Virus record (IMG/VR): IMGVR_UViG_3300036046_000036
Span: 1 to 22,094 of that record
Origin: a virus
Strand: one strand, 5' to 3'
Length of the DNA stretch: 22,094 nt
The position numbers and the translations under genes are program-made. Shown piece by piece: positions 6,305 through 14,169 of the stretch. The notes under the pieces are model-generated. The model was not told the origin of the DNA and did no database searches. It saw nothing but the letters and a program-made list of their open reading frames with translations. How positions within the stretch are numbered: the first letter of the stretch is position 1; every line of letters begins with the position of its first letter.

Positions 6305-7555
6305 CTACTCATCACTGCCATCCTGGCGCCGATACAGGCGCACACCCTGCCGGTTCCGGCGCAGCAAATCCTCCATCGTGGTGCCCTCGTCGCGGACGTG
6401 CGATGTCACGCCCAGCCAGCCATCCGGCCCCCAATCGAATACCGAGATACCGGCCTGCTCGCCTTCGCCCACCGCCCATTGGGCGATATAGCGTCGGCGC
6501 AGCACAAAGCGCTGCAGCACGCCGTGCCACTCCAGCTTGGCCCATACCTCGTCCGGCTCCTGGATCGAGATGGCCAGCATGGGCAGGTACGCCTCGCGCC
6601 CGGCCTTCTGCACCTTCCAGTTGCCGTTCTTGCGCTTCTTGAACAGCTCCTCATTGATCAGCAGCGGTTCACCCGTCACATCGGTATGGACAACCGGCTT
6701 GCCGATGGCCGCGCCGAACTCGCCCAGGAAGGCATCCACATACGCCTCGTCGGCCAGACCGGGCGGCAGCAGAGAGTCGGCCGGGAAGCGCCGAGGTGTG
6801 GGCAGGGCATCGCTGGCCAGCTTGGCCGGGATGGACGGGATCTGGCTGGGCCAGCCGTCCAGTTGCTCGGGCGTCATACGCTTGAGCCAGGCCGCACCTG
6901 GGCGATGCTGGAAACCAGGATCAACGCCCATGGGCAGCTCGGTCACTTCACCCGTATCCCGGTCGGTGTACTCGTACGTACCGTCATCGGGTGTGGCGTC
7001 TGGCCCATCCTTGCCCAGCAAGCGCAGCTCGTCGGGGCCAATGGCAAATTTCTTGCACTTGCAGCCGTAGCCATTCATGGGCGAGTGCGTATCCCACCAC
7101 GGGTCATCAGCACGCAGCACCTTGCCGTCCCAGCTCTTATGCAAGGGGCGGAAGCGCTCGGCACCGCTATGCCGGTACTGCAGGTAAGGCATGCGGCGGC
7201 GGAACTCGGGGTCGGCGAACTGCGCCTCCCGGCCAGCGTTATAGGTCTGGCGGACATTGGTTTCGTAGATCACCTTGGCCCGCCAGCCTGGCTTGCCCCT
7301 ATAGCTCCAACCATGCCTGGCCACGATGCTGTCGAATTCCTTACGGAAATCGCCCAGGGTGCGGCCCTCGCGGATGGCGCGGTCAACGGCAGTGCGGAAG
7401 TCTTCCAGGACATCCATCTTGGTGGCGCCGGCCACCACAAAGGCGTGGTCGTGCGCGGCGGACTCGATGTCGTTCCAGGCATTGGTGGGCAGATTCACCT
7501 TGCCCCGGAAGAAGTCCAGCTGCTCGGCAAACGGGAGTGTGGCAAAGCTAGGCAC
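6305..7555 (-). CDS. MuF head-morphogenesis protein with C-terminal PBECR2-like nuclease domain
   Basis: The 416-aa protein begins with a Mu F / SPP1 gp7-type minor head domain (about residues 30-175): helices around ETNVRQTYNAGREAQF and the closing motif WDTHSPMNGYGCKCKKF with C165 and C167. After a linker (about 180-280), residues about 285-410 carry KPVVHTDVTGEPLLINEELF, then ISIQEPDEVWAKLEWHGV, RFVLRRRYIAQW and a final RQGVRLYRR. I recognise this as a phage Barnase-EndoU-ColicinE5/D-RelE-like nuclease domain of the PBECR2 type, often fused to MuF. Such domains are predicted RNase-fold toxins carried in the virion. The GTG start at 7555 overlaps the portal stop by 8 nt. The MuF part is certain; the toxin activity is inferred. 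Confidence 0.88.
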   Translation of the reverse strand: MPSFATLPFAEQLDFFRGKVNLPTNAWNDIESAAHDHAFVVAGATKMDVLEDFRTAVDRAIREGRTLGDFRKEFDSIVARHGWSYRGKPGWRAKVIYETNVRQTYNAGREAQFADPEFRRRMPYLQYRHSGAERFRPLHKSWDGKVLRADDPWWDTHSPMNGYGCKCKKFAIGPDELRLLGKDGPDATPDDGTYEYTDRDTGEVTELPMGVDPGFQHRPGAAWLKRMTPEQLDGWPSQIPSIPAKLASDALPTPRRFPADSLLPPGLADEAYVDAFLGEFGAAIGKPVVHTDVTGEPLLINEELFKKRKNGNWKVQKAGREAYLPMLAISIQEPDEVWAKLEWHGVLQRFVLRRRYIAQWAVGEGEQAGISVFDWGPDGWLGVTSHVRDEGTTMEDLLRRNRQGVRLYRRQDGSDE

Positions 7556-9113
7556 CGTTCAGCACCTCATAGCGCCCGGCCAGTGTGGCGGCCTGCAGGG
7601 CCGCCGCCATCACCGCCTGGAACTGGCTGGCATCCATCTGGGCATAGGCACCCATCAGCCCGTCCCGCAGCTCTTCCAGGCTGTTGGCCTTGGCGACCAG
7701 GTCGGCAATCGGGGCGATCAGCGCGTCCTGGGCGGCCTCGCCAAGTAGGCGCTGCATCTGCAGCTCGGGCGTGTCGGCCTCGTCGGTCTGGGCCAGCTGC
7801 AGGCTCAGGGCTGCCAGCTTGGTACGCAGCTCGGCCACGGGCGTATCGCTGGCCGGTGGGGTGACCTGACGGCCGAGCAGCTTGGCGCCGGCCTTGGGTG
7901 TAGGAATGCGTAGCTTGCCGCGTACCCATTCCTCTTCGATCTCGACGCCCATGTCCACCAGGCCAGGCAGCGCATCGGCGTACAGCTTGAGGTCTTCCGC
8001 CTCGCCCAGATCAAACACCAGGCGTGGCACCCGCTTGGGGTCGGCCCCGGAGCGGTTGATGGCCAGCATGGGCCACAGCACCTGCATGCGCAGGGTGCGG
8101 GCGATCTGTCGGGCATCGCTCTCGGCAATATCCAGGCGCACCTCGTTGTGCACATTGCCCAGGGCATTGGTGCTGCTCTTGCCGTCGGCCTGGGTGGTCA
8201 GGGTCTGGCCGAGAATGACTTTGGAGACGGTCTTCTCGCACCAGGACACCATAAATTCGAACGGGTCGTGCGTCCCAGCTGCGGCTGTCTGGAAGTCAAT
8301 CTCCATGCCATGCGGAACGATCCCGGCCGCCGAGTGGCCGATCTGCATCACCGCGCGCAGCAGCGTCAGCTTCTCGTCGTCGGTGGCGCCTGCAGGGTAT
8401 TTGCCCAGGCGCAGTGGCAGGCCATAGATCTCCAGGAACTCGGCCAGGTCGCGCAGGCTGAAGTTCTTGAACAGATAGGGCCAGGCCAGCGTGCGGTGCA
8501 GGCCACCGCGCGCCACGTAGCCGGACTTGGAGCGATGCACATGCATCACCCAGCCGAACACGTTCAGTTCTTCGGGCTGGCCACCGAGGTTGAGCAGCAG
8601 CTTGTTCGGGTCATCGACATGGGTGGTGAACCAGGACTGCGGCCGACTGGTGAAATACGGCAGGCGCGCTTTGCCCTCCTGGCGCCATTCAATCTCATGG
8701 GCGGCGAAGCCATGGCCAATCGCATCCAGGCTGTCGAAGAGCAGGTCTTCGAAGTCGATGGATTCCAGGTGCTCCTTCAGCCACTCGGCATCGGCCTTCT
8801 CCCTGGCCGAGGCATCCTCGGGCGGAAAGATGTCCCAATCCACGCCAGTCAGCGCACCCTTGCGCTTGGACATCTCGGTCAGGATGTGGCCGTCCTTTTC
8901 CTCCATGTCGCGGAACAGGTCGTGTTGATCGACCAGGTTGCCGCGCTCTGCATTCAGGAGGATGCGCGCCAGCTTGGCCGGGGTCAGCCCGGACGAGGGA
9001 TGCTCCTCGTAGATGCGCCGAAAGCTGCCCAAGCGGGCGGTCTGCTTGTCATCCAGGGCCGCGCGCTCGAATGGCCGGCCGAATTGGTCAACGATTTGCA
9101 TGTGATTTGTCAT
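7548..9113 (-). CDS. Portal protein, Mu gp29 / DUF935 family
   Basis: The 521-aa product is a DUF935 (Mu gp29-like) portal protein, the dodecameric ring at the capsid vertex through which DNA enters and leaves. Typical segments are SSGLTPAKLARILLNAERGN, a 'DMEEKDGHILTEMSKRKGAL' helix, 'DAIGHGFAAHEIEW', LRDLAEFLEIYGLPLRLGKY, and 'VSKVILGQTLTTQADGKSS'. The C-terminal third (DEADTPELQMQRLLGEAAQD onward) is helical and acidic, matching other portals. Length is normal for the family. ATG 9113 is two bases from the terminase stop; an alternative ATG five codons in is possible. Confidence 0.95.
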   Translation of the reverse strand: MTNHMQIVDQFGRPFERAALDDKQTARLGSFRRIYEEHPSSGLTPAKLARILLNAERGNLVDQHDLFRDMEEKDGHILTEMSKRKGALTGVDWDIFPPEDASAREKADAEWLKEHLESIDFEDLLFDSLDAIGHGFAAHEIEWRQEGKARLPYFTSRPQSWFTTHVDDPNKLLLNLGGQPEELNVFGWVMHVHRSKSGYVARGGLHRTLAWPYLFKNFSLRDLAEFLEIYGLPLRLGKYPAGATDDEKLTLLRAVMQIGHSAAGIVPHGMEIDFQTAAAGTHDPFEFMVSWCEKTVSKVILGQTLTTQADGKSSTNALGNVHNEVRLDIAESDARQIARTLRMQVLWPMLAINRSGADPKRVPRLVFDLGEAEDLKLYADALPGLVDMGVEIEEEWVRGKLRIPTPKAGAKLLGRQVTPPASDTPVAELRTKLAALSLQLAQTDEADTPELQMQRLLGEAAQDALIAPIADLVAKANSLEELRDGLMGAYAQMDASQFQAVMAAALQAATLAGRYEVLNGA

Positions 9114-9115
9114 CC

Positions 9116-10753
9116 CTACCAGGCACCGGCACCGAAGCCGCTGCCGAAGTGTTCGTCGTGTTCAGCACGGGCCGCCCGGCCCGCGTCCATGTAGCCGATC
9201 TCGGCCGCGAGGTTGTAGCTGGCGAAGTTGGCCAGGCAGAGCCCGATGGCGAAGTCGCCGTGGCGCAGCAGATCGGGGTCTTTGATGTCCTTAGTACGGA
9301 TGGCCGGCACCATGGGGATGCCGTTGACCTCCTCGATAGCGCGCAGATCGCCGGTCAGGTCGGCGTCGGCCGGCATGTCGATCATCCCGTCCTGGAACAG
9401 GTCGATCATCTTGGGCATCCACAGCCCGTACCACGCCTGGCTGAGCGTGACCTGGTGCACGTGGGTGGCGCCGAACTCGTCGGCGGTGTACTCAGCCAGG
9501 GTCTGTCCGGAGCCGGTGGCGTCGATGGCCACGCCGCTGAAACGCGGCAGGCCACGGATCAGTGCCCACAGGATCTGCTCCTGCTGGCGGGTCGGCACCT
9601 TGTGCAGCTCAATGGCGAAAGGCACGTCGCGGCGCAGGGATTGAGTGATCGCCATCGGTGCGATCTCGCTGAAGTCGCGGTGGCGCGCATAGTCCATGCC
9701 GCCCACGTGGCGCAAAGTCTTGTCCAGCCGGAGCAGCTCGGGCTTGAGGTTTTTTTCGATCCAGCCATCGGCCCAGGCACGGCGCTCCAGGTCGGGCAGC
9801 TTGGCGAAGTCGTCATCCAGTGCCAGGCGCAGCACCGTGCGCCCCTGGCGGGCGGCGTTCTCAATCCACACACCAGGCAGGCACACGCCATTGCCTTCCC
9901 GTGGGATGGCATCCAGCTCCTCGCGCATGGCGGCCTTGCGCACGCCATAGCCGTTGCGGATTTTGGCGTACCACTTCTTTTTGTCCTCGGTGGTGGGCGT
10001 CCAGCCGCGCATCATGCACACGCGCTCGTACAGGCCATTGGCCACCGCGTCGTCGAAGGTCACGGTAAACACCGCCGCGTCATCCCCGTACTTGCCCGAC
10101 TCGATATCCTTCACCAGCTGGTTGAACGGGTTGCGGCTGCCGTTGTGCGAGGAGATGACCACGATCTCGCCGCCCCAGATCAGCAGCGCGGTGGCTGCAT
10201 CGAGCACGCCCTGGACGTCGCTATGGAAGGCCGCCTCGTCGATCACCACCTTGCCCTGCAGGCCGCGAATATTGGCCGGCCGGCTTGAGAGGGCCGTAAC
10301 CTGGAAGCCGCTACTAAAGCGGATGCGGTAGCTGGTGATGTGTTTGGTCTTACCGTCCGCATCCTGGTCTTCGAACAGGAACTCCTCAATCTGCGACACG
10401 CCCTGTTCCTGGGCGCGGGCGATCACGCGGGCGAACTTGGCGCAATAGCCAACGAATTCCAGGCCCTTTTCCTTGGTGTCGCCGATGTAATAGATGTTGT
10501 CGCCGCCAGCGCTCTTGCGCGAGGCGGCCTTGATGGTGTCATCCAGGGCTTCGCAGAAGGTGATGCCGGTACGGCGGCCCTTGGGCGCGACCTTGATGGA
10601 CGCCTTGATGGCGAGGAAGGCGGCCTGGTGGCGCATCAGAACGCCCTCGGCCAGCGGGTTGAAATTGTCCGGCACCTCGCGCGCGCTGGGCGGCAGCTCG
10701 TCCCATTCGACCACGCGCAGCGTGCTGGCCAGCGGTTTGACCACGGCGGCCAT
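9116..10753 (-). CDS. Terminase large subunit, Mu gp28 family
   Basis: The 545-aa product is a Mu gp28-like large terminase, the ATP-driven motor and nuclease that packages phage DNA. The ATPase part has a divergent Walker A at about residues 54-64 (KVAPKGRRTGI) and a Walker B at 169-173 (VVIDE, D172/E173), followed by the 'ISSHNGSRNPF' coupling segment. The C-terminal RNase H-like nuclease domain shows acidic positions in GGMDYARHRDFSE (D354), VAIDATGSGQTL (D411) and LRHGDFAIGL. In Mu-type phages it cuts host DNA beside the integrated genome during headful packaging. The ATG overlaps the small-subunit stop by one base (TAATG). Confidence 0.95.
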   Translation of the reverse strand: MAAVVKPLASTLRVVEWDELPPSAREVPDNFNPLAEGVLMRHQAAFLAIKASIKVAPKGRRTGITFCEALDDTIKAASRKSAGGDNIYYIGDTKEKGLEFVGYCAKFARVIARAQEQGVSQIEEFLFEDQDADGKTKHITSYRIRFSSGFQVTALSSRPANIRGLQGKVVIDEAAFHSDVQGVLDAATALLIWGGEIVVISSHNGSRNPFNQLVKDIESGKYGDDAAVFTVTFDDAVANGLYERVCMMRGWTPTTEDKKKWYAKIRNGYGVRKAAMREELDAIPREGNGVCLPGVWIENAARQGRTVLRLALDDDFAKLPDLERRAWADGWIEKNLKPELLRLDKTLRHVGGMDYARHRDFSEIAPMAITQSLRRDVPFAIELHKVPTRQQEQILWALIRGLPRFSGVAIDATGSGQTLAEYTADEFGATHVHQVTLSQAWYGLWMPKMIDLFQDGMIDMPADADLTGDLRAIEEVNGIPMVPAIRTKDIKDPDLLRHGDFAIGLCLANFASYNLAAEIGYMDAGRAARAEHDEHFGSGFGAGAW

Positions 10754-11301
10754 TACCCGATCCCCAGCACTTGCTGACGCCAGAACAGCACCTGGTCTTC
10801 CGACATGCCCTGGGCGCGCGCGTGCTTGTCCAAGTTGGCTTCCTGCTCGCGCAGCAACTTGTCTCGGGCGGCCTGCTCGATCACCTGACGCTCCTTGATG
10901 GACATGGTGCGCGCCTGCATGGCCGAGCGGGCGGCACGGGCCAGCTCGCCGACTTCCTTGATGCTGATCTCGTCGTTTTCCATCCCGCGCAAGGCAGCAT
11001 TCGCGGCCAGGGTGGTCACGGCCTGGGCCAGCAGCGCGCCTGACTTGTCGCCCATGCCCTCACCCAGTTCGCCCACGATGACGGCCGCGCCGGCCTCAAT
11101 CTCGCGCATGCGCCCGGCCATCTCTTCAAAGCCGATCTTGTAGCGATGCAGGCCCGAGCGGCTGGGCAACTCCTCGGCCGGGAAGGCGGCGCGGATATCG
11201 TCCAGCATCTCGTCCAGGGTCAGCCGGTCCTCGCGCAGTAGGCGCTCGATATGCTTACGCGCCTCCGGGCTGAGGCGCTTCACGCTCGATTGGCGGGCCA
11301 C
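10753..11301 (-). CDS. Terminase small subunit, Mu gp27 / DUF3486
   Basis: The 182-aa protein carries the DUF3486 signature: 'RQSSVKRLSPEARKHIERLL', 'LTLDEMLDDIRAAFP', 'LPSRSGLHRYKIGFEEMAGR', followed by a long helical C-terminus (AARSAMQARTMSIKERQVIE). The N-terminal helix-turn-helix recognises the packaging site and recruits the large subunit. The start is GTG 11301-11299 with GGGAG about 6 nt upstream, because no in-frame ATG precedes it. It lies directly between gp26 and the large subunit, as in Mu and BcepMu. Confidence 0.92.
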   Translation of the reverse strand: MARQSSVKRLSPEARKHIERLLREDRLTLDEMLDDIRAAFPAEELPSRSGLHRYKIGFEEMAGRMREIEAGAAVIVGELGEGMGDKSGALLAQAVTTLAANAALRGMENDEISIKEVGELARAARSAMQARTMSIKERQVIEQAARDKLLREQEANLDKHARAQGMSEDQVLFWRQQVLGIG

Positions 11302-11302
11302 A

Positions 11303-11596
11303 TCAAGCTCCCGGCTTCTTCACGCCTGGCACGCTGGCGCGGCCCTTGGCCACATCGCTGCCGCGCTCGGTCAAGGTGGCCACCACCACCGGCCCCAGGT
11401 CTTCGCACTTCACCAGACCCTGCTCGGCCAGCCAGTGCAGCTCGGTCTTCACTTGGTCGCGGGTCGGGGAGTGGCCAATCCGGTCCAGGCCGGCCACGAG
11501 CACGCTGCTGTTCGCCTTGTAGGCCGGCATCTCGCCAAGCAGGCGCAGGATCACCAGGCGCATGTCCTCGCGCAGGTATTCGGCAAAATCGCCCAT
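11303..11596 (-). CDS. Mu gp26-like winged-helix protein (VpaChn25_0724-type)
   Basis: A 97-aa protein with a compact winged-helix look: 'EYLREDMRLVILRLLGEMPAY', a second helix 'NSSVLVAGLDRIGHSPTRDQ', the recognition-like helix VKTELHWLAEQGLVKCEDLG and a wing VVVATLTERGSDVAKGR. Small ArsR-like proteins of this sort precede the small terminase in many Mu-like phages (Mu gp26 position; annotated as VpaChn25_0724 family). The role is not established; involvement in packaging or late regulation is plausible. GGGAG lies 7 nt before the ATG. Confidence 0.85.
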   Translation of the reverse strand: MGDFAEYLREDMRLVILRLLGEMPAYKANSSVLVAGLDRIGHSPTRDQVKTELHWLAEQGLVKCEDLGPVVVATLTERGSDVAKGRASVPGVKKPGA

Positions 11597-11606
11597 TACG
11601 GTCTCC

Positions 11607-12035
11607 CTATGTTCTGTTCAGCAGATAGTCGTTAACGCGATCCATGCTGCGTACCAGCGGATCAAGCGCCCCATTGAACTCACCGCGCAGGCTGTGCAGC
11701 TCTTTGGCCACCATATCCATGCGCTCATGAATGCGATTCAGGTCTTCCTTGTTGGGCGCCCCTGCGACGATCTTTTCCAGTTCGCCGACCCGGTCGGCCA
11801 GCTTCTCGTCCTCATGGGTCAGCTGGCCGATCTTCTGGTCGACCTGGTCAAAGCGCTGATCGATCTTGCCCTTCGATTCCGATTCCGCCTTGTCACGGGT
11901 TTCGAAGCGCTCGGTCAGCAGCCGGTCGTATTGCTTCGCAGTCACCTGGGCTACAGCCCAAAAGCCGCCGACGACAACGATCAGACCCGCGCCCAGGGCG
12001 CTGAGCAGTTGCCAGAATTCGATTTGCAGGGTCAT
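11607..12035 (-). CDS. Small membrane-anchored coiled-coil protein, DUF2730 / Mu gp25-like
   Basis: I start at ATG 12035, overlapping the upstream stop as ATGA, giving 142 aa; the longer frame to 12083 is rejected. Residues about 8-30 form one transmembrane helix (LLSALGAGLIVVVGGFWAVA). The rest is a charged coiled coil with heptad-like spacing (KIDQRFDQVDQKIGQLTHED, VGELEKIVAGAP, IHERMDMVAKELHSL). This fits DUF2730 proteins found between the lysis genes and terminase in Mu-like phages (Mu gp25 position). The function is unknown; an inner-membrane accessory of lysis or head assembly is possible. Confidence 0.82.
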   Translation of the reverse strand: MTLQIEFWQLLSALGAGLIVVVGGFWAVAQVTAKQYDRLLTERFETRDKAESESKGKIDQRFDQVDQKIGQLTHEDEKLADRVGELEKIVAGAPNKEDLNRIHERMDMVAKELHSLRGEFNGALDPLVRSMDRVNDYLLNRT

Positions 12036-12292
12036 TCGTAGCGTCTCCGCAGTACGGGGTTTTTCTCGATACGTGCCTGGCACACCACGCAGAAGCGGCA
12101 GCCCGGCTCTGCCTCACGGCGGCCTTCGGGGATCGGGGCGCCACAGTCGGCCAGCTCGCAGAACTCGGCCGAGACCGGGTGCTCAAGCTGGCGGCGGGCC
12201 TTGGCTTCGCGGATCTGGGCCAGGGTGGTGTTTTCAGCCAGGGCGCGGAATTCGGCGTCCAGCTGCTGCGCTTCATCAAATTGGTCGGTCAT
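12032..12292 (-). CDS. DksA/TraR-type C4 zinc-finger protein
   Basis: Start at ATG 12292 (overlapping the Rz stop as ATGA) gives 86 aa. An N-terminal helix (AEFRALAENTTLAQIREAKA) is followed by the zinc finger: C45 and C50, then GAPIPEGRREA, then C65, C68 and C71. The segment CGAPIPEGRR..PGCRFCVVCQ is the standard DksA/TraR finger, although the first pair is spaced CELADC where the family normally has C-x2-C. Host DksA binds the RNA polymerase secondary channel; short phage versions of the TraR type may do so without ppGpp. It is placed in the lysis-to-head operon, so it would be made late. Confidence 0.88.
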   Translation of the reverse strand: MTDQFDEAQQLDAEFRALAENTTLAQIREAKARRQLEHPVSAEFCELADCGAPIPEGRREAEPGCRFCVVCQARIEKNPVLRRRYE

Positions 12293-12927
12293 TCGGCGGC
12301 TTTGAAATCGGTTAATCGGTCGCGCTGCTGCTCGATCTGCTGGCACCAGGTGCCGACGTCGATGGCGTGCTGGAGGAGGTCGAGCTGGGTGACACCGCTA
12401 TCGGCCAGTTCGTCTGCCCATAGCCCGGAACCAGCGGTCCCGGCTTGGTCGGCTTGCTGCCCAGGGCTGGCGGTATCGGTACCGGCTGGCTCGGCTCGCA
12501 GGCCGAAGGCGGCGTTCCAGTCGCGCACGAAGCCAGCGGTAAAGACAGTGCGAGGGATAGGCACAGGCTCAGCGCTTGGCGCAGGCCGGTAGACTGTCGT
12601 GACATGGGTAGCTCTCCGTTGCAGTTGCAGGCGCAGCTGCTCGATCTGCACCCGGTGATCAATGACGGCCTGGGCCAGCTGGTCAGCCTGCTCGACCTGG
12701 ACGCGGTAGCGGCTGAATGCACGCTGGCTGCTCTCAGCCTGGTGTAGCGCGGCATCGCGAGCAGCCGTGGCCAGCTCGGCCTGGCCGAGGGCGGTGGCAT
12801 GGGCCGCCCCATAGCGCCAGCCGAGGAAGCCAGTGACGACGGCCAGGCACAGGGCGGCAAAGCAAAGCCAGCCGACCAGCTTGGCGACCGTGCTGCGGTA
12901 GGTAATCAGGGGGGCGGCCGGAATCAT
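12289..12927 (-). CDS. Rz-like inner-membrane spanin
   Basis: The 212-aa product has an N-terminal transmembrane helix (residues about 15-37, LVGWLCFAALCLAVVTGFLG) followed by a long periplasmic helix (AELATAARDAALHQAESSQR, VEQADQLAQAVIDHRVQIEQ), the layout of an i-spanin. It directly follows the endolysin (ATGA overlap) and contains an Rz1-like lipoprotein gene in another frame, which secures the call. With Rz1 it would span the periplasm and fuse inner and outer membranes in the last step of lysis. The C-terminal half (after about residue 115) is longer than in lambda Rz and codes Pro/Gly-rich sequence, partly because it shares DNA with Rz1. Confidence 0.88.
   Translation of the reverse strand: MIPAAPLITYRSTVAKLVGWLCFAALCLAVVTGFLGWRYGAAHATALGQAELATAARDAALHQAESSQRAFSRYRVQVEQADQLAQAVIDHRVQIEQLRLQLQRRATHVTTVYRPAPSAEPVPIPRTVFTAGFVRDWNAAFGLRAEPAGTDTASPGQQADQAGTAGSGLWADELADSGVTQLDLLQHAIDVGTWCQQIEQQRDRLTDFKAAE
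12312..12605 (-). CDS. Rz1-like outer-membrane lipoprotein spanin, nested in Rz
   Basis: This 97-aa gene lies wholly inside the Rz gene in a different frame. The start is ATG 12605, with GGAG about 8 nt upstream. It encodes a lipoprotein signal (RQALSLCLSLALSLPLASC) with lipobox L-A-S-C and lipidation at Cys27. The mature part begins with a Pro-rich stretch (PPSACEPSQPVPIPPALG), the mark of Rz1 o-spanins, and ends in a Ser/Thr-rich tail. It would sit in the outer membrane and bind the Rz periplasmic helix. The long Ser-rich C-terminus is constrained by the overlapping Rz frame and may be dispensable. Confidence 0.87.
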   Translation of the reverse strand: MSRQSTGLRQALSLCLSLALSLPLASCATGTPPSACEPSQPVPIPPALGSKPTKPGPLVPGYGQTNWPIAVSPSSTSSSTPSTSAPGASRSSSSATD

Positions 12928-13601
12928 GCGCAGACCCCTGCACCAAAACCGGCCGCGATATAGCGCGGCTCATGCCGCTTGAGGATGCGTTGCGGATATC
13001 CGCGGTTCTCGGTCCAGGCCGCCCTGGAGCGGCCAGCGTTGACGGCCTCAACCGAGCCGAACCACACCAGCGGGTCGGCGCCCTTCGCCGATGCCAAGCG
13101 CTTGTCGCGGATCACCCAGCCCAGGCCGCCGTTGTAGGCAGACAGCGCAAAGGCCCATTGCTCGCAGGGCGTGCGTCCCTTCACCCGCTGCAGCAGCCAA
13201 CGGTCGTACACCACCAAGGCGCGGATATCCCAAGCGGGCTGCATCACGGCCCAGGTGCCTGGGCGGGCTTTGAGCGAGGGGTCGACCGTGGCAATCCAGT
13301 CTGCGGTGGCGGGCATGAATTGCGCCATGCCACGCGCCCCGACCGGGCTGAGCGCATTACTGCGCCAGCCGCTCTCCTGGTGCAGCTGCGCGGCCATGGT
13401 GGCGATGGGCGGATTCATGCCCATCAAGGCGCGTGCCTCGCGCACCAGGGCGCGCTTGTGCTGGTAAGCACCCGCAGGCAGATCGGCCGCTTTGACGCTG
13501 AGTGCCAGGCCCAGCAGCACGCCGATCACCAGCGCGGCGCGCAGCATGACCACCAGGAACGGCCGGTACATGGCGAAAAGGATTTTGAGGATAGAGGACA
13601 C
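12924..13601 (-). CDS. Endolysin: SLT-type lytic transglycosylase
   Basis: The 225-aa protein carries a soluble-lytic-transglycosylase domain. The catalytic Glu is in AAQLHQESGWRSNALSP (E76), followed by the typical GARGMAQFMPATADW and later ALSAYNGGLGWV. It would cleave the MurNAc-GlcNAc bond of peptidoglycan. Residues about 12-38 are strongly hydrophobic and end at SVKAAD, a signal peptide or signal-arrest-release anchor, so export may not need a holin hole. I choose GTG 13601 because GGGG lies about 8 nt upstream and it starts 3 nt after the holin stop; the ATG at 13571 lacks a ribosome site. Confidence 0.92.
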   Translation of the reverse strand: MSSILKILFAMYRPFLVVMLRAALVIGVLLGLALSVKAADLPAGAYQHKRALVREARALMGMNPPIATMAAQLHQESGWRSNALSPVGARGMAQFMPATADWIATVDPSLKARPGTWAVMQPAWDIRALVVYDRWLLQRVKGRTPCEQWAFALSAYNGGLGWVIRDKRLASAKGADPLVWFGSVEAVNAGRSRAAWTENRGYPQRILKRHEPRYIAAGFGAGVCA

Positions 13602-13603
13602 GG

Positions 13604-13975
13604 CTACATCCCCAGGCTGACGCCAAGGACGCACATACCGACGATCAGCGCGCGCCGTAGCTGCGCCACAGCGAACAGCATCTCGGCACCCGCGATCACC
13701 GGAAAGTCCACCTGGATGTCCGAGCCGACATTGTCGGGCTGCCAGTCGGCATGGCCGTCCTGCAGGAAGCTGTCAGGGCGGGCATAGGGGAACAGCACGC
13801 AGTCGATCACATAGGCCACGCAGGCGGCCAGCATGACCAGGGTGATCTTGTAGAACGCGATATGCAGCGGGTTCGGCGCGGTAGTTACCGTGGCCGGGGC
13901 AAGCATGTGCAGGGTAAACAGCAGGCCGGCCGTGGTGAACAGCCAAAGCATGCGCCAGACGACATTGCGGGTCAT
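13604..13975 (-). CDS. Putative holin with three membrane segments
   Basis: Start at ATG 13975 with GGGAGG 6 nt upstream gives 123 aa. Three hydrophobic helices are visible: residues about 8-27 (RMLWLFTTAGLLFTLHML), 43-62 (KITLVMLAACVAYVIDCVLF) and 108-123 (RALIVGMCVLGVSLGM), with a polar loop between the second and third. Size, topology and position just before the endolysin match the putative holins of BcepMu-like phages (Phage_holin_8 type). It would form the timed lesion in the inner membrane. Its ATG overlaps the stop of the Cys-rich gene as ATGA. Confidence 0.82.
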   Translation of the reverse strand: MTRNVVWRMLWLFTTAGLLFTLHMLAPATVTTAPNPLHIAFYKITLVMLAACVAYVIDCVLFPYARPDSFLQDGHADWQPDNVGSDIQVDFPVIAGAEMLFAVAQLRRALIVGMCVLGVSLGM

Positions 13976-14169
13976 TTCGCACCTCCCAGGGGGCGTGGTT
14001 GGAATCGGGAGGGAACAAGCCCGCAAGGGCGTCGGGCCGAAAAATACCGGCCGTGGCTGTCAGCGATCTGGCAAAGAAAGGCGCCTTCCATACGAGCGTC
14101 GGATGGCGCTGTTGCGTTGCTGCAGAAACTGCAGCCTTTGGGATGGTCGACGGTCAGGGCTTGTTCCAT
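13972..14169 (-). CDS. Small Cys-rich protein, first gene of the late/lysis operon
   Basis: A 65-aa frame starting MEQALTVDHPKGCSFCSNAT and ending RPLGGAK. It has a CxxC pair (C13, C16) and later Cys at KGAFLC-type and RRPCGLVPS positions, which suggests metal binding. Evidence that it is real: coherent codon use, an ATGA overlap with the holin start, and a start codon 28 nt from the conserved late element, the same spacing as at gene I. Against it: no Shine-Dalgarno before the ATG, as at gene I. The function is unknown; a late regulator or lysis accessory is possible. Confidence 0.6.
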   Translation of the reverse strand: MEQALTVDHPKGCSFCSNATAPSDARMEGAFLCQIADSHGRYFSARRPCGLVPSRFQPRPLGGAK

